From Leishmania donovani (lineage: Eukaryota; Euglenozoa; Kinetoplastea; Trypanosomatida; Trypanosomatidae): DNA of 64,000 nucleotides. The notes beneath the pieces were generated by a model. The model did not search any database. It was not told the DNA's origin and saw only the letters and a program-made list of their open reading frames with translations. Positions 1-10,137 of the stretch are shown here, in pieces. The position numbers were made by a program, and so were the translations under genes. How positions within the stretch are numbered: position 1 is the first letter of the stretch; the number at the start of each line of letters is the position of its first letter. The DNA is taken from positions 634,407 to 698,406 of the forward strand of contig NC_018243.1 of assembly GCF_000227135.1 (NCBI RefSeq), in the 5' to 3' direction.

Positions 1-1352
1 CCCTTGACAAAGCGGCCACGCTTGCGCAGGTCAACATCTTTCATCGCCTCCAGTGGGTCTTTTCGCCGTGGCCCTAGCAAGGAAAAGACAGTGCCAATGG
101 CTCGGCCACCTGTCACGCTTCCAGACGAAGCACGGACAAGAATTCCATTGGAAGTGACGGCCCCATTGCGGCTACGAGCCACAAAACGCCACTTGTCGCT
201 CGCTTTCTTGCAGTCACGAAAATGCTGGCCGTTTAGCAGTGTAGAAAGCACTCGGTCTGGCGAGGAGTCACTCGTGTGGCCCAGCATTGTCAAATGTGCC
301 AGCTCCTCTGCGGGGACACACCAGATAATGCTTGCCATTGCAGCCAAAACAAGGCAGTTCCACTTCCAAAGCTGTTCATCGCTTTCCAGGAGATTGTTGA
401 CTTGCTTTTCAAACTCCTGGTCAAGGGCTCTGTGCATCATATCCGAGGATCGCGATGCGGGCACAGAGTCATCATCTTCGAGACCGACATCACTCCCTTC
501 CTCCTCCAGGTGAATTTCATCCCTCACCTGATCTAATTTGAGGCTCACGCCACTTGTATCTTTTTCATGGCCCTCATTCTTTCTACCGTCTAAATTGTTC
601 ACGGCCTCGTTGCTTGAATCACTATTTGCAGCCGCGTTGATGCCGTGAATCCGGGAGTAATTCTGGTTTATCACCACTAGAAGGAGCTCGACGCCGTGGT
701 TTCGACAGAAAGCACCAATAATTCGCTCTGTGTTCGTTGGGTGTCCATCCAGCAAGTACGTGATTACCGTGAGAACAATTTCAAGAATAATGACATCCTC
801 ACGGTGCAGCTCGCCTGTTGTTCGCTTTTCTGCAATAGGTGCTACGCACTGCACTAGCAACGCAAAAAACTCGTCTGTGCCACAGCGCGTTTTTATCTTT
901 TGCAGCATATCTTTCTGGAGAACCTCGTTTGCAGAAAAGCGCGGTATCGGTAGCAGCATTACCGCCAACAGCTTGAGGAGCTGGGGAAGCAGTGTGTCAC
1001 TGAAGCTCATTCCATGCGCCAAGAGCAACGGTACCACCAGCTTTTCTGCCACCATCATTTCGCACATAAATATGAATTCTGTACGACTCACGTCGCCTCC
1101 GGCAAGCTGAGCTTCAGCGTCGTCATTATCGTAGTCAAAGTCCTCATCAGTGGTTTCATTGTAGATCTGACGCTCTCGAAGTGCCTCGATGCGCTCTACA
1201 ACGCGAGTGCGCTCGCGCAAGAGTCGATTGCGAAGCAGTTTCGCCGCCGCGCATGCCTCAAAAATGCTAGACAAAGAAGGAACTCGGTCGAGAGAAATGG
1301 CCAGAGCATCCACAGAAAGAAGGATTTGTCGTTTCACTGCTTCTGCAGACAT
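1..1352 (-). CDS. Timeless/Tof1-like replication fork protection protein (N-terminal part, cut by window edge)
   Basis: Reading the minus strand from the ATG at 1352-1350 gives an uninterrupted frame of 450 codons that runs off the window, so only the N-terminal part is visible. The pattern fits the Timeless N-terminal domain: a helical start, a segment around residues 97-112 (CEMMVAEKLVVPLLL), then LLPQLLKLLAVMLLPIP at about 121-137, an FFALLVQC helix near 162-169, and a hydrophobic stretch near 187-201 (VIILEIVLTVITYLL). An acidic, low-complexity insertion follows (about 240-300), then a Trp-rich helix. Timeless/Tof1 family proteins stabilise paused replication forks and aid checkpoint signalling in the nucleus; that role is inferred from the family. 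It is the only gene here transcribed leftward and begins the opposite polycistron. The later RHSRFGG-type motif is not clearly present. Another HEAT-like nuclear protein remains possible. Confidence 0.6.
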   Translation of the reverse strand, partial: MSAEAVKRQILLSVDALAISLDRVPSLSSIFEACAAAKLLRNRLLRERTRVVERIEALRERQIYNETTDEDFDYDNDDAEAQLAGGDVSRTEFIFMCEMMVAEKLVVPLLLAHGMSFSDTLLPQLLKLLAVMLLPIPRFSANEVLQKDMLQKIKTRCGTDEFFALLVQCVAPIAEKRTTGELHREDVIILEIVLTVITYLLDGHPTNTERIIGAFCRNHGVELLLVVINQNYSRIHGINAAANSDSSNEAVNNLDGRKNEGHEKDTSGVSLKLDQVRDEIHLEEEGSDVGLEDDDSVPASRSSDMMHRALDQEFEKQVNNLLESDEQLWKWNCLVLAAMASIIWCVPAEELAHLTMLGHTSDSSPDRVLSTLLNGQHFRDCKKASDKWRFVARSRNGAVTSNGILVRASSGSVTGGRAIGTVFSLLGPRRKDPLEAMKDVDLRKRGRFVK

Positions 1353-4204
1353 GGTTCTGTTTTTTTTTTAGATGTAGTGTATGGGTGTGAAGTAAAATGG
1401 AGGATGAATAGTCTATAAGGCGGTCGAGGTGCTCTGCATTCTTGAATATGGGCAGTTGTCTGCAACACCCTGCAAGCCACTTAATTCTCCTGCAGCCGTC
1501 TCAGCCTTCAACGACGATACGAAAAAAAAAAAAAGATATATATATGTATATAGTACATATTATTAAAGAGGTGCAAGCATATAAGAAAAATGAAGCATTC
1601 AAGTTAAGGTGACATCTCAATTCACGAAAGCTGCGTTCAATAGAGCTAAAGAAATGATTGTCATGCACGAGCATGCGGCAAGACAAAAAAATTCATACTA
1701 GCAAGGCATTTCATTCTGTTTCACCTCAGTGAAAGTGGTGGGTTTCTTCGCGCAGTCCGAGCAGCACATGCGTGGGTTACCGCATCGCAGACCGCTTAGG
1801 TTCTCTATTTTTCTCATTAGTGAAATGCGGACACATATTGCGTCTTTTATGAAAAGCCCTTTTTTTTTCACAACAAAAACAATGTGCCAAGATACTTGGC
1901 ATCGATGCACATCCATTCTAGAGGGGGAAAAGGCGCAAATTGGCGCAGAACGGTACTGACTGAAGAGATTTCAACAAGATCAAATCAAACCTGCGAAGAC
2001 CGGCCATCGCCTGTGTCCGTGACACTTTGAATCAATTGCAGGTGGTGTATTTGCCAGCAATGCCGAGAAAAGAGATTTCTTTTCGCTTAGCGTATTATTC
2101 CGGTAGAGCATTGGTAGCAGCAGACAAAAAAGCACCGCAGCTTTTCACCTTCGTAGAGCAAGCGAAGCTACGCAGCAACGGATTCCCTCAGGAAAAAAAC
2201 GAAAAGACAAGTGGACTTTTTCAGAGAGGGAGAAACTTATGGCTAGAAGAGTGGGACACTCGCTGCTGTCGCTTATCAGCTTTAATCTGGCGCAGGACGT
2301 TTTGTGAAGCCAATTGAGAATAATTGGTGCTTCGCCTAGCGCCGCGGAGCTCTTGCTGAACAACCTTAGAATCAAACACGTTGTAGGTTCGGCGTGTGGT
2401 ATTACCGTTCACTTCGTTCATCATCGCCCTCTCGTGAAAAGGTGTCCGAACGCGCTTGTTAAATTGTGTGCCGGTGAGGCGACCGTCTGCGCGACCTTTT
2501 CGCCAAAGCACCGCCCTGCGAGCACCTGCGGCGAAGTAGTTCTTGAAACACATGAAAATGCACTGGGGGATTTGGAGGGCAAGCGGAGGGGAGGACAAGG
2601 GAAGGTGGAAAGTCGAGCATGATGCAGTAAAGGATAGTTTCTATGCCCTTTGAACCGACACGGCCTGACTTCATTAGCGGCTGTGTGGTGCTCTCGACAC
2701 GTGGGTGCAGTAGCACGCACGGCCTCTTTGCGCCTGCTATTGCTGATTGAGCAACCGTTGAGATCTTGGTTTTTTTTTTTCGCACGACGCCAACAGAGCC
2801 TCATTTGTTTTGAGCATTGCAGCGATGCTTCTGTCAATCACCAATTCGACTGTAGAAGGAAAGGAACACAAAGGAAGAGCCGAAGACGTCAGGGGGGGGC
2901 AGAAATATTATCACTGCAAGCACAGAGTTGAGTAGTCGACGCGAGAGGCTGCCGCCGCCTCACATTCGCAGGATATTCCCTCTTCCTATCGTTTTGCTCT
3001 CGCAAGCGGCCTCGACTTTTCCAATGCCCTAATGACAGTTGTGCCAAACTTTACAAGGTGCGCAGCTCTCAGACAAGAAGCAAAAGCAGGAATGCAAGTT
3101 GCTCAGAAGGACTGCCGCTATACTCTTTGTAGATTAGCTGCAGAAGCCTTGTTTTGGGAGGCACCACGTTGCTCCTAACACCTCTTTTATACGTCCGGCA
3201 CTTCTCATAAAGCTATTGGGGCCCACAAGCTGGGCAATCTGCCTTTGGTATCAATGATTGGAGCAGGGACGTTGCATTCGAATGTAGACAATAGTAAAGT
3301 GGTGGATCGTACCCTCAACCAAGCGCCTTTGCCCCCCCCCTCCCGCTGTTTTCACAGCAGTGCTTGCTTGTCTATTTTTTTTTGACTCAACCTCGTTTTT
3401 CGTTTTCTTTGGGGATCGCTGTCTCCTTCCGCTGCACGATGCCATGAAGAATCTGTTACTCAAACCCCTTTTCAACATCAGGTCGCACTTGTTCTCCCGC
3501 AATAATTGGTATTCACTATGGACGTCGAGATTGCCGTAAAATACATCTACGCCGCCATACTGATGGTCTTTTCCGTCGTCACTGTTGAGGGGTCCAAAGC
3601 TTCCACTGACGGCGCTGCAAAGATGCGACGCATGCTGCGGAAGTTCATGTAAGCCGTTCTCCAGGTTGTCGACTTGCAGCGTCATACAACAGAGGATGGG
3701 TATGTAGTGTCCGCCTCTGTTGCCACGAGTAGAGCAAAACAAACAAAACAAAAAACATCGCCACCGCGTGCGCTGCTTTCCTTTTCCACCGATGGTGAGC
3801 ATCATATCTATTTGTATGTGAGTGCATATCGGTAGTGTAGATGGCTTTTATGACATCCGAATCACAGTAAGAACCTTTTTGTATTACCATATCAGTGTAC
3901 GACGTATAGCAAACATTACTCTTGTCCATGCCTGCATTGCTTTGTAGTGCCGGATCACACTCTCCGAACAGACATCCATTGAGCAGATTCTGGCCAACGC
4001 AGCTTGGTCCCTCCAGCAAACTCCACTCGCTTTTGTCTTTTGACCCCTCTTCATCGGCTTGGAGGGCATGCTCCATATATCTAGTTGGGATGATCCCAGG
4101 TTGAGCTGTGCTCTTTCTCTTTCGTCTCTCCATCTTTGATCCTGTTTCTGCGTTTCCACACACATTGGATTCTTTCAGAGAACCAAGCATTTTCTGTTGT
4201 GCGC
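1353..4204. other. Divergent strand-switch region (putative bidirectional transcription start region)
   Basis: About 2.85 kb separate the leftward Timeless-like gene from the rightward ERO1 gene. In trypanosomatids such divergent regions are where RNA polymerase II transcription of both gene arrays begins, without conventional promoter boxes. The sequence is visibly more AT-rich than the coding parts. It holds homopolymer and simple tracts: a T run at 1361-1369, an A run followed by alternating TA near 1520-1552, a T run near 2769-2780, a G run near 2889-2896, a T run near 3375-3385 and a C-rich tract near 3332-3343. No recognisable gene lies here. Two overlapping minus-strand frames at 3251-4190 are discussed under findings. 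Confidence 0.75.
4111..4178 (+). promoter_or_regulatory. Polypyrimidine tract and AG: probable trans-splice acceptor of ERO1
   Basis: A CT-rich stretch at about 4111-4155 is followed by TTCTTTCAG with the AG at 4177-4178. This is the usual layout for spliced-leader addition. It lies 26 bases upstream of the ATG at 4205. It also argues against the earlier in-frame ATG at 4136, which would sit inside the tract and be removed from the mature mRNA. Confidence 0.55.
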
Positions 4205-5536
4205 ATGTGTCGAATGAATATCGAGGTTACTATTAAGTGCGCTTGCAGTGTGCTTCTCGTCTTGTTCCTTGTTTTCACGCACGAGACACCGAAACCAACA
4301 GCTGGCCCTGCTGTCAACTTCAACCCCGTGAGGTCTCGGATCGTGCTGAACACTACAAAGCTGGACTACGGGTATTGCCACTCCTCCCCTGCTGAGATCG
4401 ACGAGGGCACTAAATCACTTCTCGACATTCTCAACCGTATTACAGTATCACCTTACTTTCGCTATTTCAAGGTCAACAGCGCAAAGCCGTGCCCTTACTG
4501 GGCAGTAAGCCTTTTGTGCACCAGCGCCGAAAACACCTGTGATGTGTGCAAATGTGACGAAAATTCCATCCCGGAGGCCCTACGCGCCGATGAGGATATG
4601 AGCGAGCTCAACACCCCCGATGGCAGCGTTGCGAAGACAGTGCTGCAACCTGTGAACCTTGACGACTGGGGAGATTGGCTGAAAGCAGACGACGGGGCGG
4701 AGTACGTGGACCTGGCATCCAATCCCGAGGGCAACACAGGATACTCTGGCCCTCTTGCAGCGCAGGTGTGGCGCGCCATCTATGCCGAAAACTGCTTGTC
4801 GTCGGACAAAGACGGAACATGTCAGGAGTTGTCCATCCTGCGGACGCTGTTGAGCGGACTGCACATGTCCATCAACATCCATGTCTGCACAAGCTTTTAC
4901 AAGGACCCCGAGCTTTCTTCACCGCAACGCAATGCTGGCATTTACAACAACCCAAATATTTCTTTCTTTCCAAACTGCCAGATGTACAACAAGCGTATCG
5001 CACCGTTTCCTGACTTTGTGGGCAACTTGTATATTCTTTATCAGTTCACCCTTCGTGCACTCGCCAAGTCAAGGTCGTTCTTCACAAATGATGTCAGCAT
5101 CTTCAACACGGGTGCTAGAGGTGAGGCAACGCTTACTGACCTGCAGCTTCATGACAACATCAAAGAGCTGTTCAACTCACGCCTTATATGCTCTCCCACC
5201 TTTGATGAGGGGGCGTTTCTTGAGTCTGAGAAGGGTCGGTCCCTGATCCCCCAGTTTAAAGCGATGATGCTGAACGTGACCCGCCTGATGGACTGCGTGA
5301 CGTGTGAGAAGTGCCGCATTTGGGGCAAATTGGAGACTAAAGGCATTGCAGTAGCAATGAAGGTCATAATGAACCCGGAGAATGAGCGGATAACTTTGGA
5401 TAGATCGGAAATGGTGACATTGGTGAACCTTGCACGCCAGTTGGCGTTTTCGGTTCGCAACGCGCAGCGCCTGGGCTCAGTTTGCAGCGAAGATGATTGC
5501 GCGAGAGGGTTGTCAAGGCCGCGCCCATCCCAATAG
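4205..5536 (+). CDS. ERO1: Endoplasmic reticulum oxidoreductin ERO1
   Basis: Codes for 443 residues from the chosen ATG; a second Met three codons on is an alternative start. The N-terminus (about residues 1-24, with CSVLLVLFLVF) looks like a cleavable signal peptide, fitting ER-lumenal location. Hallmarks of the ERO1 family are visible: KPCPYW, the outer cysteine cluster TCDVCKC (Cys112, 115, 117) as the likely shuttle cysteines, YAENC, the FAD-region segment GLHMSINIHVC, NLYILYQFTLRAL, and the active-site cluster Cys364-x2-Cys367-x2-Cys370 followed by WGKLETKG. ERO1 is an FAD enzyme that reoxidises protein disulfide isomerase with oxygen as acceptor, driving disulfide formation in secreted proteins. 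No C-terminal KDEL/HDEL-type signal or transmembrane tail is seen, so retention probably depends on partner proteins. It is the first gene of the rightward array. Confidence 0.93.
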   Translation: MCRMNIEVTIKCACSVLLVLFLVFTHETPKPTAGPAVNFNPVRSRIVLNTTKLDYGYCHSSPAEIDEGTKSLLDILNRITVSPYFRYFKVNSAKPCPYWAVSLLCTSAENTCDVCKCDENSIPEALRADEDMSELNTPDGSVAKTVLQPVNLDDWGDWLKADDGAEYVDLASNPEGNTGYSGPLAAQVWRAIYAENCLSSDKDGTCQELSILRTLLSGLHMSINIHVCTSFYKDPELSSPQRNAGIYNNPNISFFPNCQMYNKRIAPFPDFVGNLYILYQFTLRALAKSRSFFTNDVSIFNTGARGEATLTDLQLHDNIKELFNSRLICSPTFDEGAFLESEKGRSLIPQFKAMMLNVTRLMDCVTCEKCRIWGKLETKGIAVAMKVIMNPENERITLDRSEMVTLVNLARQLAFSVRNAQRLGSVCSEDDCARGLSRPRPSQ

Positions 5537-6114
5537 GCTCTTTAGCCATGAGAGTGTCAGACTATTTGCCTTTTTGCTTGCCAGGCATCTGCAAATCAGA
5601 TTTGCTTGGCTCTGGTGCACGTGTAACCTGTGTCGTGCGACTGCGTGGTGCTTGAACTTTCTTCGCTGAAGGCCTCCGCTAACCTTGCAGGGTGGGCTGT
5701 AAGTAGTTTTGGCTTTTTTTCCCTTGAGCTCGAAAATGAGCCTCTCACGATAGAAAGCGAAGGAGCATGGAACTGAGAAATGCCTGGACGTTTCGAAGTG
5801 CACACCCGTGTGTGTGTCGCGTACCCTGAGGATACAGAGGTCACCAGCCGAAGTTGTCTCTGCCTTGCTCGCACGGCTGCATGACATTTGGAGCATAATC
5901 CTTGCTTCTCTACCTCTTGCACCTGCCCACGTCGTCACACTCATCACCGCTCGCCGCACTAGTACATTTTCCTTCTTTTTTTTCGTTGTTCACTGTCTCC
6001 TGCTTCTAGTGAGTAACTTTACCGCGGCACAAGTTTCATCCGCTTTCAAGCCGTGCAGTAAAATAGACTTAAATGACATCATAGACGCTCACCCTTCTGT
6101 ATCCCACGCACAAC
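5537..6114 (+). other. Intergenic region ERO1 to DNA polymerase alpha
   Basis: Holds the ERO1 3' UTR and the 5' UTR of the polymerase gene. No coding signal was seen. A strong pyrimidine tract lies near its end and is listed separately. Confidence 0.7.
5967..6009 (+). promoter_or_regulatory. Probable trans-splice acceptor of DNA polymerase alpha
   Basis: A T-rich pyrimidine tract (about 5967-6007, including a run of eight or more T) ends with CTTCTAG, AG at 6008-6009. It would give a 5' UTR of about 105 bases before the ATG at 6115. Confidence 0.55.
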
Positions 6115-9100
6115 ATGTCGGGCGGCAATGATGGAGCATCGTGGCGGCTGTCTCGCAAGCCCAATGCTCCCAACTTTGACGAGACACAGGAGGATCAGTG
6201 GAGGTCGTTGAGGGAAGAGGTGCTTCAGTCTGATGAGGACGAGAATATCCCGGAGTCCGGCGACCTTACTATTCCACAGCTCCCCTCAGCGAAGAAAGCA
6301 GCGAAAAAACTGAGAAAGCCCCCATCGGGTGCAAAACCGACCCCAAAGCCGAAGCAGCAGACTCTTGCCCAGTCTATGAGCGACATGGACATGGAGCGCT
6401 TGTTGAAGCGATACCGCATTGACGAGGATATCGATATCGCAGAGGACATCGACATGTCACACCTGCTGCAGCTCCACAGTGATTCCGACGATGGCGGCGA
6501 TGCGCAAGAGGCTACTCTGACCGCCGACGAGTTCCTAGCGAGACTGGCGAGGGCAGAGGCAGCGCCGGCAGCGAGCATTGCCAAGGAAAAGCGCGAGAGC
6601 GGAGAGAACGTGACTGTGGTTGCACTGAAAGATGAGTTGTTCAATGTTGAAAGAGACCAAAGTGCAAAGCCGCCTCGCCCAAGGCCAACACCAGGAGCAG
6701 GCGGTGGTGCGGGCTACCGAAATGAGGAAACGCCAAAGCAAGCCATTGAGCTTACCGCAACGTTGGCACCACAGATGGACGCTGCGCAGTTCGTGTCGCC
6801 AGCGGTGCCATACAAGTCGGGGGAAATGACTGAAGGCCTTTTTTACTGGTTCGATGCTCGTGAGCAACCTCACACACTTTCCGTCGACCCTGGATCGCTG
6901 TTTCTCTTTGGGAAGATGGCGGTGGAGAAGAACGGGCGCACCTCCTACCTATCGTGCTGCGTGCGCGTGCGCAACATGTACCGCAGCGTTTTTGTTCTAC
7001 CGAAAGCGGGCTCCTCGCAGGAGGATGTCGTGAAGGAAATCAACGACATCTGCCGCAACCAGGGAATAGAGCAGCGGCGCATCAAATTTGTGGAGCGCTA
7101 CTACGCTTTTGAGGTGCCAGGCGTTCCCCACGAAAAGACGCAATGGGCGAAACTGCGATATCCTGGCCGCTACCCACCACTGAATGCGAAGGGGCCGTTT
7201 CGCCATATTCTGATCATCATGGGCGCTTCCTCGTCCCTACTGGAGCTATTTTTGATCAAGCGAAAGTTGAAAGGGCCCAGCTTTCTGCGCATCAGCGGCC
7301 TTGTCGCGTCGGCGAATCGCATTTCGCACTGCGCTCTTGAGTTTAGTGTCGAGTCCCCGAAGAACCTTCGCGCAGAGGACACAAAGCTACCGGTTCCACC
7401 GTTTACGCTGGCAAGCATTCAGATACATACCCAGCTCGACAGCAAAGGCGCCTGCAACGAGATTCTCATCGCATCAGTTGCCATCTACAAAGACGTCAAC
7501 ATCGAGAACACGATCCGCTACATTCCTGACAATATTCTGACTGGCGTGCGCCCTGCCTCAATGAGCACCCCTCTGCCGATCGACCTGGAAAGCTACTGCA
7601 GCGCCAAAGGTCTACCCGGCGTGCGCCGCTTTGCCAACGAGCGCGCACTGCTCGACTGGCTCGCACAGCAACTCGGCAAGATCGATGCAGACATGATGAT
7701 TGGCCACAACTTTCTGGGCTTCACACTGGATATACTTCTCCGTCGATACCAGGAGCTGAGCATCTCGTCGTGGTCCACCATTGGCCGCCTGGACCTGAAA
7801 CGACTGCCGCGCTTCCAGGGAACCGCCACTAACGTGAATCAGGAAAAAGAGACGTGCATTGGGCGCCTTGTCGTGGACTCCTACTCACTCTCGCGCGAGC
7901 ACTACAAGACGGTGAATTACAGGCTGCTGTCGCTTGCAGACCAGATGCAGCTGCAGGGGATTACGAAGGGCAGCAACAACTTCGAGCCTGGCACCTCGGT
8001 GCTCACACCTGCGATGCTGTCGGCATCGCGCGACATCTACGATGTGCTGCTGCAGGTGTGCAACTGCGCTGTGTTGTCCACAGCGGTCGTCTCACATCTC
8101 GATGTGATTCGACTGACCAAGCGCCTCACCACGATTGCAGGAAACCTGTGGAGCCGTACTCTCTTCGGTGCCCGCTCCGAGCGCATCGAGTACCTCCTGC
8201 TGCACACGTTCCACGACCTCAAGTTCATTACCCCTGATCGCTATGTGCAGAACTTCAAGCGGGGCCGCGACGACGAGGAGGAGGAGGATGGGAAGCGGAA
8301 GGCCAAGTACCAAGGCGGCATGGTGCTCGACCCCAAGTGCGGCCTTTACTCGGATTACATTCTCCTCCTCGACTTCAACTCCCTGTACCCGTCGCTGATT
8401 CAGGAGTTCAACATTTGCTTCACCACCGTCGATCGCGAAAGTGGGAGTGAGATTGACGTACCACCACCAGAGAACCTCATCTGTGCTTCGTGCGCCGCAG
8501 CAGGCCTCTCCGCTCCGTGCTTGCACAAGTGTGTGCTGCCGAAGGTGATCAAGAGTCTCGTAGACAGCCGTCGCGAGGTGAAGCGGTTGATGAAGATAGA
8601 GAAGGACGCGAACAACCTGGCGCTTCTGGAGATTCGCCAGAAGGCGCTGAAGCTGACGGCAAACAGCATGTACGGCTGCCTCGGCTTCGAGTACTCACGC
8701 TTTCACGCTCAGCCGCTCGCCGAGCTTGTCACGCGGCAAGGCCGTCTGGCTCTGCAGAGCACGGTAGACCTCATCCCCCAGCTGAACCCTTCCCTGCGCG
8801 TGATATACGGCGATACCGACTCCGTCATGATCCAGACGGGAATCAAGAACGACATCAAGGCTGTCAGGGACCTCGGACTAGACCTGAAGGCAAAGATCAA
8901 CAAGCGCTACCAAAGCCTCGAGATCGACATTGATGGCGTCTTTCGCGCTATTCTGCTGCTGAAGAAGAAAAAGTACGCCGCACTGACGGTGACGGACTGG
9001 CAGGGCGAGGGCAAGACATACAAGAAAGAGGTGAAGGGGCTCGATATGGTGCGGCGTGATTGGTGCCCGCTCTCAAAGTGTGTGTGCGACTCGGTGCTGA

Positions 9101-10137
9101 GTCGCGTGCTGAACGCGGAGGGCAGCGAGGACATTCTGGACTACGTCATGAACTACATGCGGGATGTGTCGGAGAAGGTGCGGGCCGGGCGCTACACGCT
9201 CGACAACTTTGTCATCTCGAAGAGCTTGACGAAGGAGCCGGAGGCGTACCGTGGCAACAGCTTTCCTCACGCCACTGTTGCGCTGCGGATGAAGCAGCGG
9301 AAGGAGCTGGTGCGCGTCGGTGACCTGATCCCGTATGTCATCTGCACCGGCGACCGGCTGAGCGACAAGGCATTTCATGTGGAGGAGGTGCGGCAGAACA
9401 GCCAGTTGCAAATCGACTCGGAGTGGTATCTGTCCGTGCAGATCTATCCCCCAGTCATGCGCCTGTGCGAGCACATTCAGGGCTTCTCAAACGCGCAGCT
9501 GAGCGAGGCAATGGGGATCGCCTGCCACACCGGCGCCAAGCTGGAAGAAGAAGAGGCGGAAACGATGAACGACTTCTCGCACAGCTCCCTCTTTCAGAGT
9601 CGAAACTTAGAGGAGTGCTTCCCAGCAGCCCTGTCGCTGCAGGTGGCATGCACACATTGCCGCCTCATGACCCCAATCAATCCGCACACGCGCGTGATGG
9701 AGGTGCTCGCTGACCAGGAAAGGCAACGAGACCGGTTTGACCTGTACGTGTGCGTCAGCTGCCGAAAGTCGCTGCCGGTAGACTACGTGGCCAACTGCTT
9801 CACCCAGACGTGCTACGGCATTATCCGGCAGTTTTACCAGTGCGGCGGCAGCGCGGCTGCCGTCAAGGCAGTGCGAACACAGTTCACGTACTACCGCGCG
9901 CTGTTTGATGTGCCGCACGCGCCAGGCTGCCCGGCGCGGGTGAAGGATGCCCACTACTACCAAGCGCGCCGCTGCCTCGGCGTGGATCGCCGGCTGTACA
10001 CGTTAGCGGAGGCGGCAGACCCGGCGGTACAGGAGGTGGCCGACCCAGTCGACCCCCTCAACGCTGCTGCGGAGACTATATACAAGCGCATCGACCACCT
10101 GTTCATAAATCTCGACTCCCTCTTCGCCGGCATCTAA
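6115..10137 (+). CDS. POLA1: DNA polymerase alpha catalytic subunit
   Basis: A 1340-residue B-family polymerase, the catalytic subunit of the primase-associated polymerase that extends RNA primers at replication origins and Okazaki fragments. Order of parts: an acidic, low-complexity N-terminus with a lysine/proline stretch (about 1-230), an exonuclease-like fold, palm and finger motifs DFNSLYPS (753-760, motif A), NSMYGCLGFEYSRF (near 850, motif B), YGDTDS (898-903, motif C), KKKYAAL and KEVKGLDMVRRDW (near 970). A C-terminal cysteine-rich region starts near 1177 (CTHC, CVSC, then CFTQTC and YQCGG), as expected for the zinc modules that bind the B subunit. The exonuclease region lacks an obvious catalytic D-x-E, as is normal for alpha, which does not proofread. 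The ATG follows a good splice tract. Length is close to the usual 1340-1500 residues. Confidence 0.97.
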   Translation: MSGGNDGASWRLSRKPNAPNFDETQEDQWRSLREEVLQSDEDENIPESGDLTIPQLPSAKKAAKKLRKPPSGAKPTPKPKQQTLAQSMSDMDMERLLKRYRIDEDIDIAEDIDMSHLLQLHSDSDDGGDAQEATLTADEFLARLARAEAAPAASIAKEKRESGENVTVVALKDELFNVERDQSAKPPRPRPTPGAGGGAGYRNEETPKQAIELTATLAPQMDAAQFVSPAVPYKSGEMTEGLFYWFDAREQPHTLSVDPGSLFLFGKMAVEKNGRTSYLSCCVRVRNMYRSVFVLPKAGSSQEDVVKEINDICRNQGIEQRRIKFVERYYAFEVPGVPHEKTQWAKLRYPGRYPPLNAKGPFRHILIIMGASSSLLELFLIKRKLKGPSFLRISGLVASANRISHCALEFSVESPKNLRAEDTKLPVPPFTLASIQIHTQLDSKGACNEILIASVAIYKDVNIENTIRYIPDNILTGVRPASMSTPLPIDLESYCSAKGLPGVRRFANERALLDWLAQQLGKIDADMMIGHNFLGFTLDILLRRYQELSISSWSTIGRLDLKRLPRFQGTATNVNQEKETCIGRLVVDSYSLSREHYKTVNYRLLSLADQMQLQGITKGSNNFEPGTSVLTPAMLSASRDIYDVLLQVCNCAVLSTAVVSHLDVIRLTKRLTTIAGNLWSRTLFGARSERIEYLLLHTFHDLKFITPDRYVQNFKRGRDDEEEEDGKRKAKYQGGMVLDPKCGLYSDYILLLDFNSLYPSLIQEFNICFTTVDRESGSEIDVPPPENLICASCAAAGLSAPCLHKCVLPKVIKSLVDSRREVKRLMKIEKDANNLALLEIRQKALKLTANSMYGCLGFEYSRFHAQPLAELVTRQGRLALQSTVDLIPQLNPSLRVIYGDTDSVMIQTGIKNDIKAVRDLGLDLKAKINKRYQSLEIDIDGVFRAILLLKKKKYAALTVTDWQGEGKTYKKEVKGLDMVRRDWCPLSKCVCDSVLSRVLNAEGSEDILDYVMNYMRDVSEKVRAGRYTLDNFVISKSLTKEPEAYRGNSFPHATVALRMKQRKELVRVGDLIPYVICTGDRLSDKAFHVEEVRQNSQLQIDSEWYLSVQIYPPVMRLCEHIQGFSNAQLSEAMGIACHTGAKLEEEEAETMNDFSHSSLFQSRNLEECFPAALSLQVACTHCRLMTPINPHTRVMEVLADQERQRDRFDLYVCVSCRKSLPVDYVANCFTQTCYGIIRQFYQCGGSAAAVKAVRTQFTYYRALFDVPHAPGCPARVKDAHYYQARRCLGVDRRLYTLAEAADPAVQEVADPVDPLNAAAETIYKRIDHLFINLDSLFAGI

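Noticed and set aside
4..1418. Plus-strand open frames over the first 1.4 kb
   Set aside because: The antisense frame gives one continuous, protein-like 450-residue sequence with Timeless features; the plus-strand frames are its shadows.
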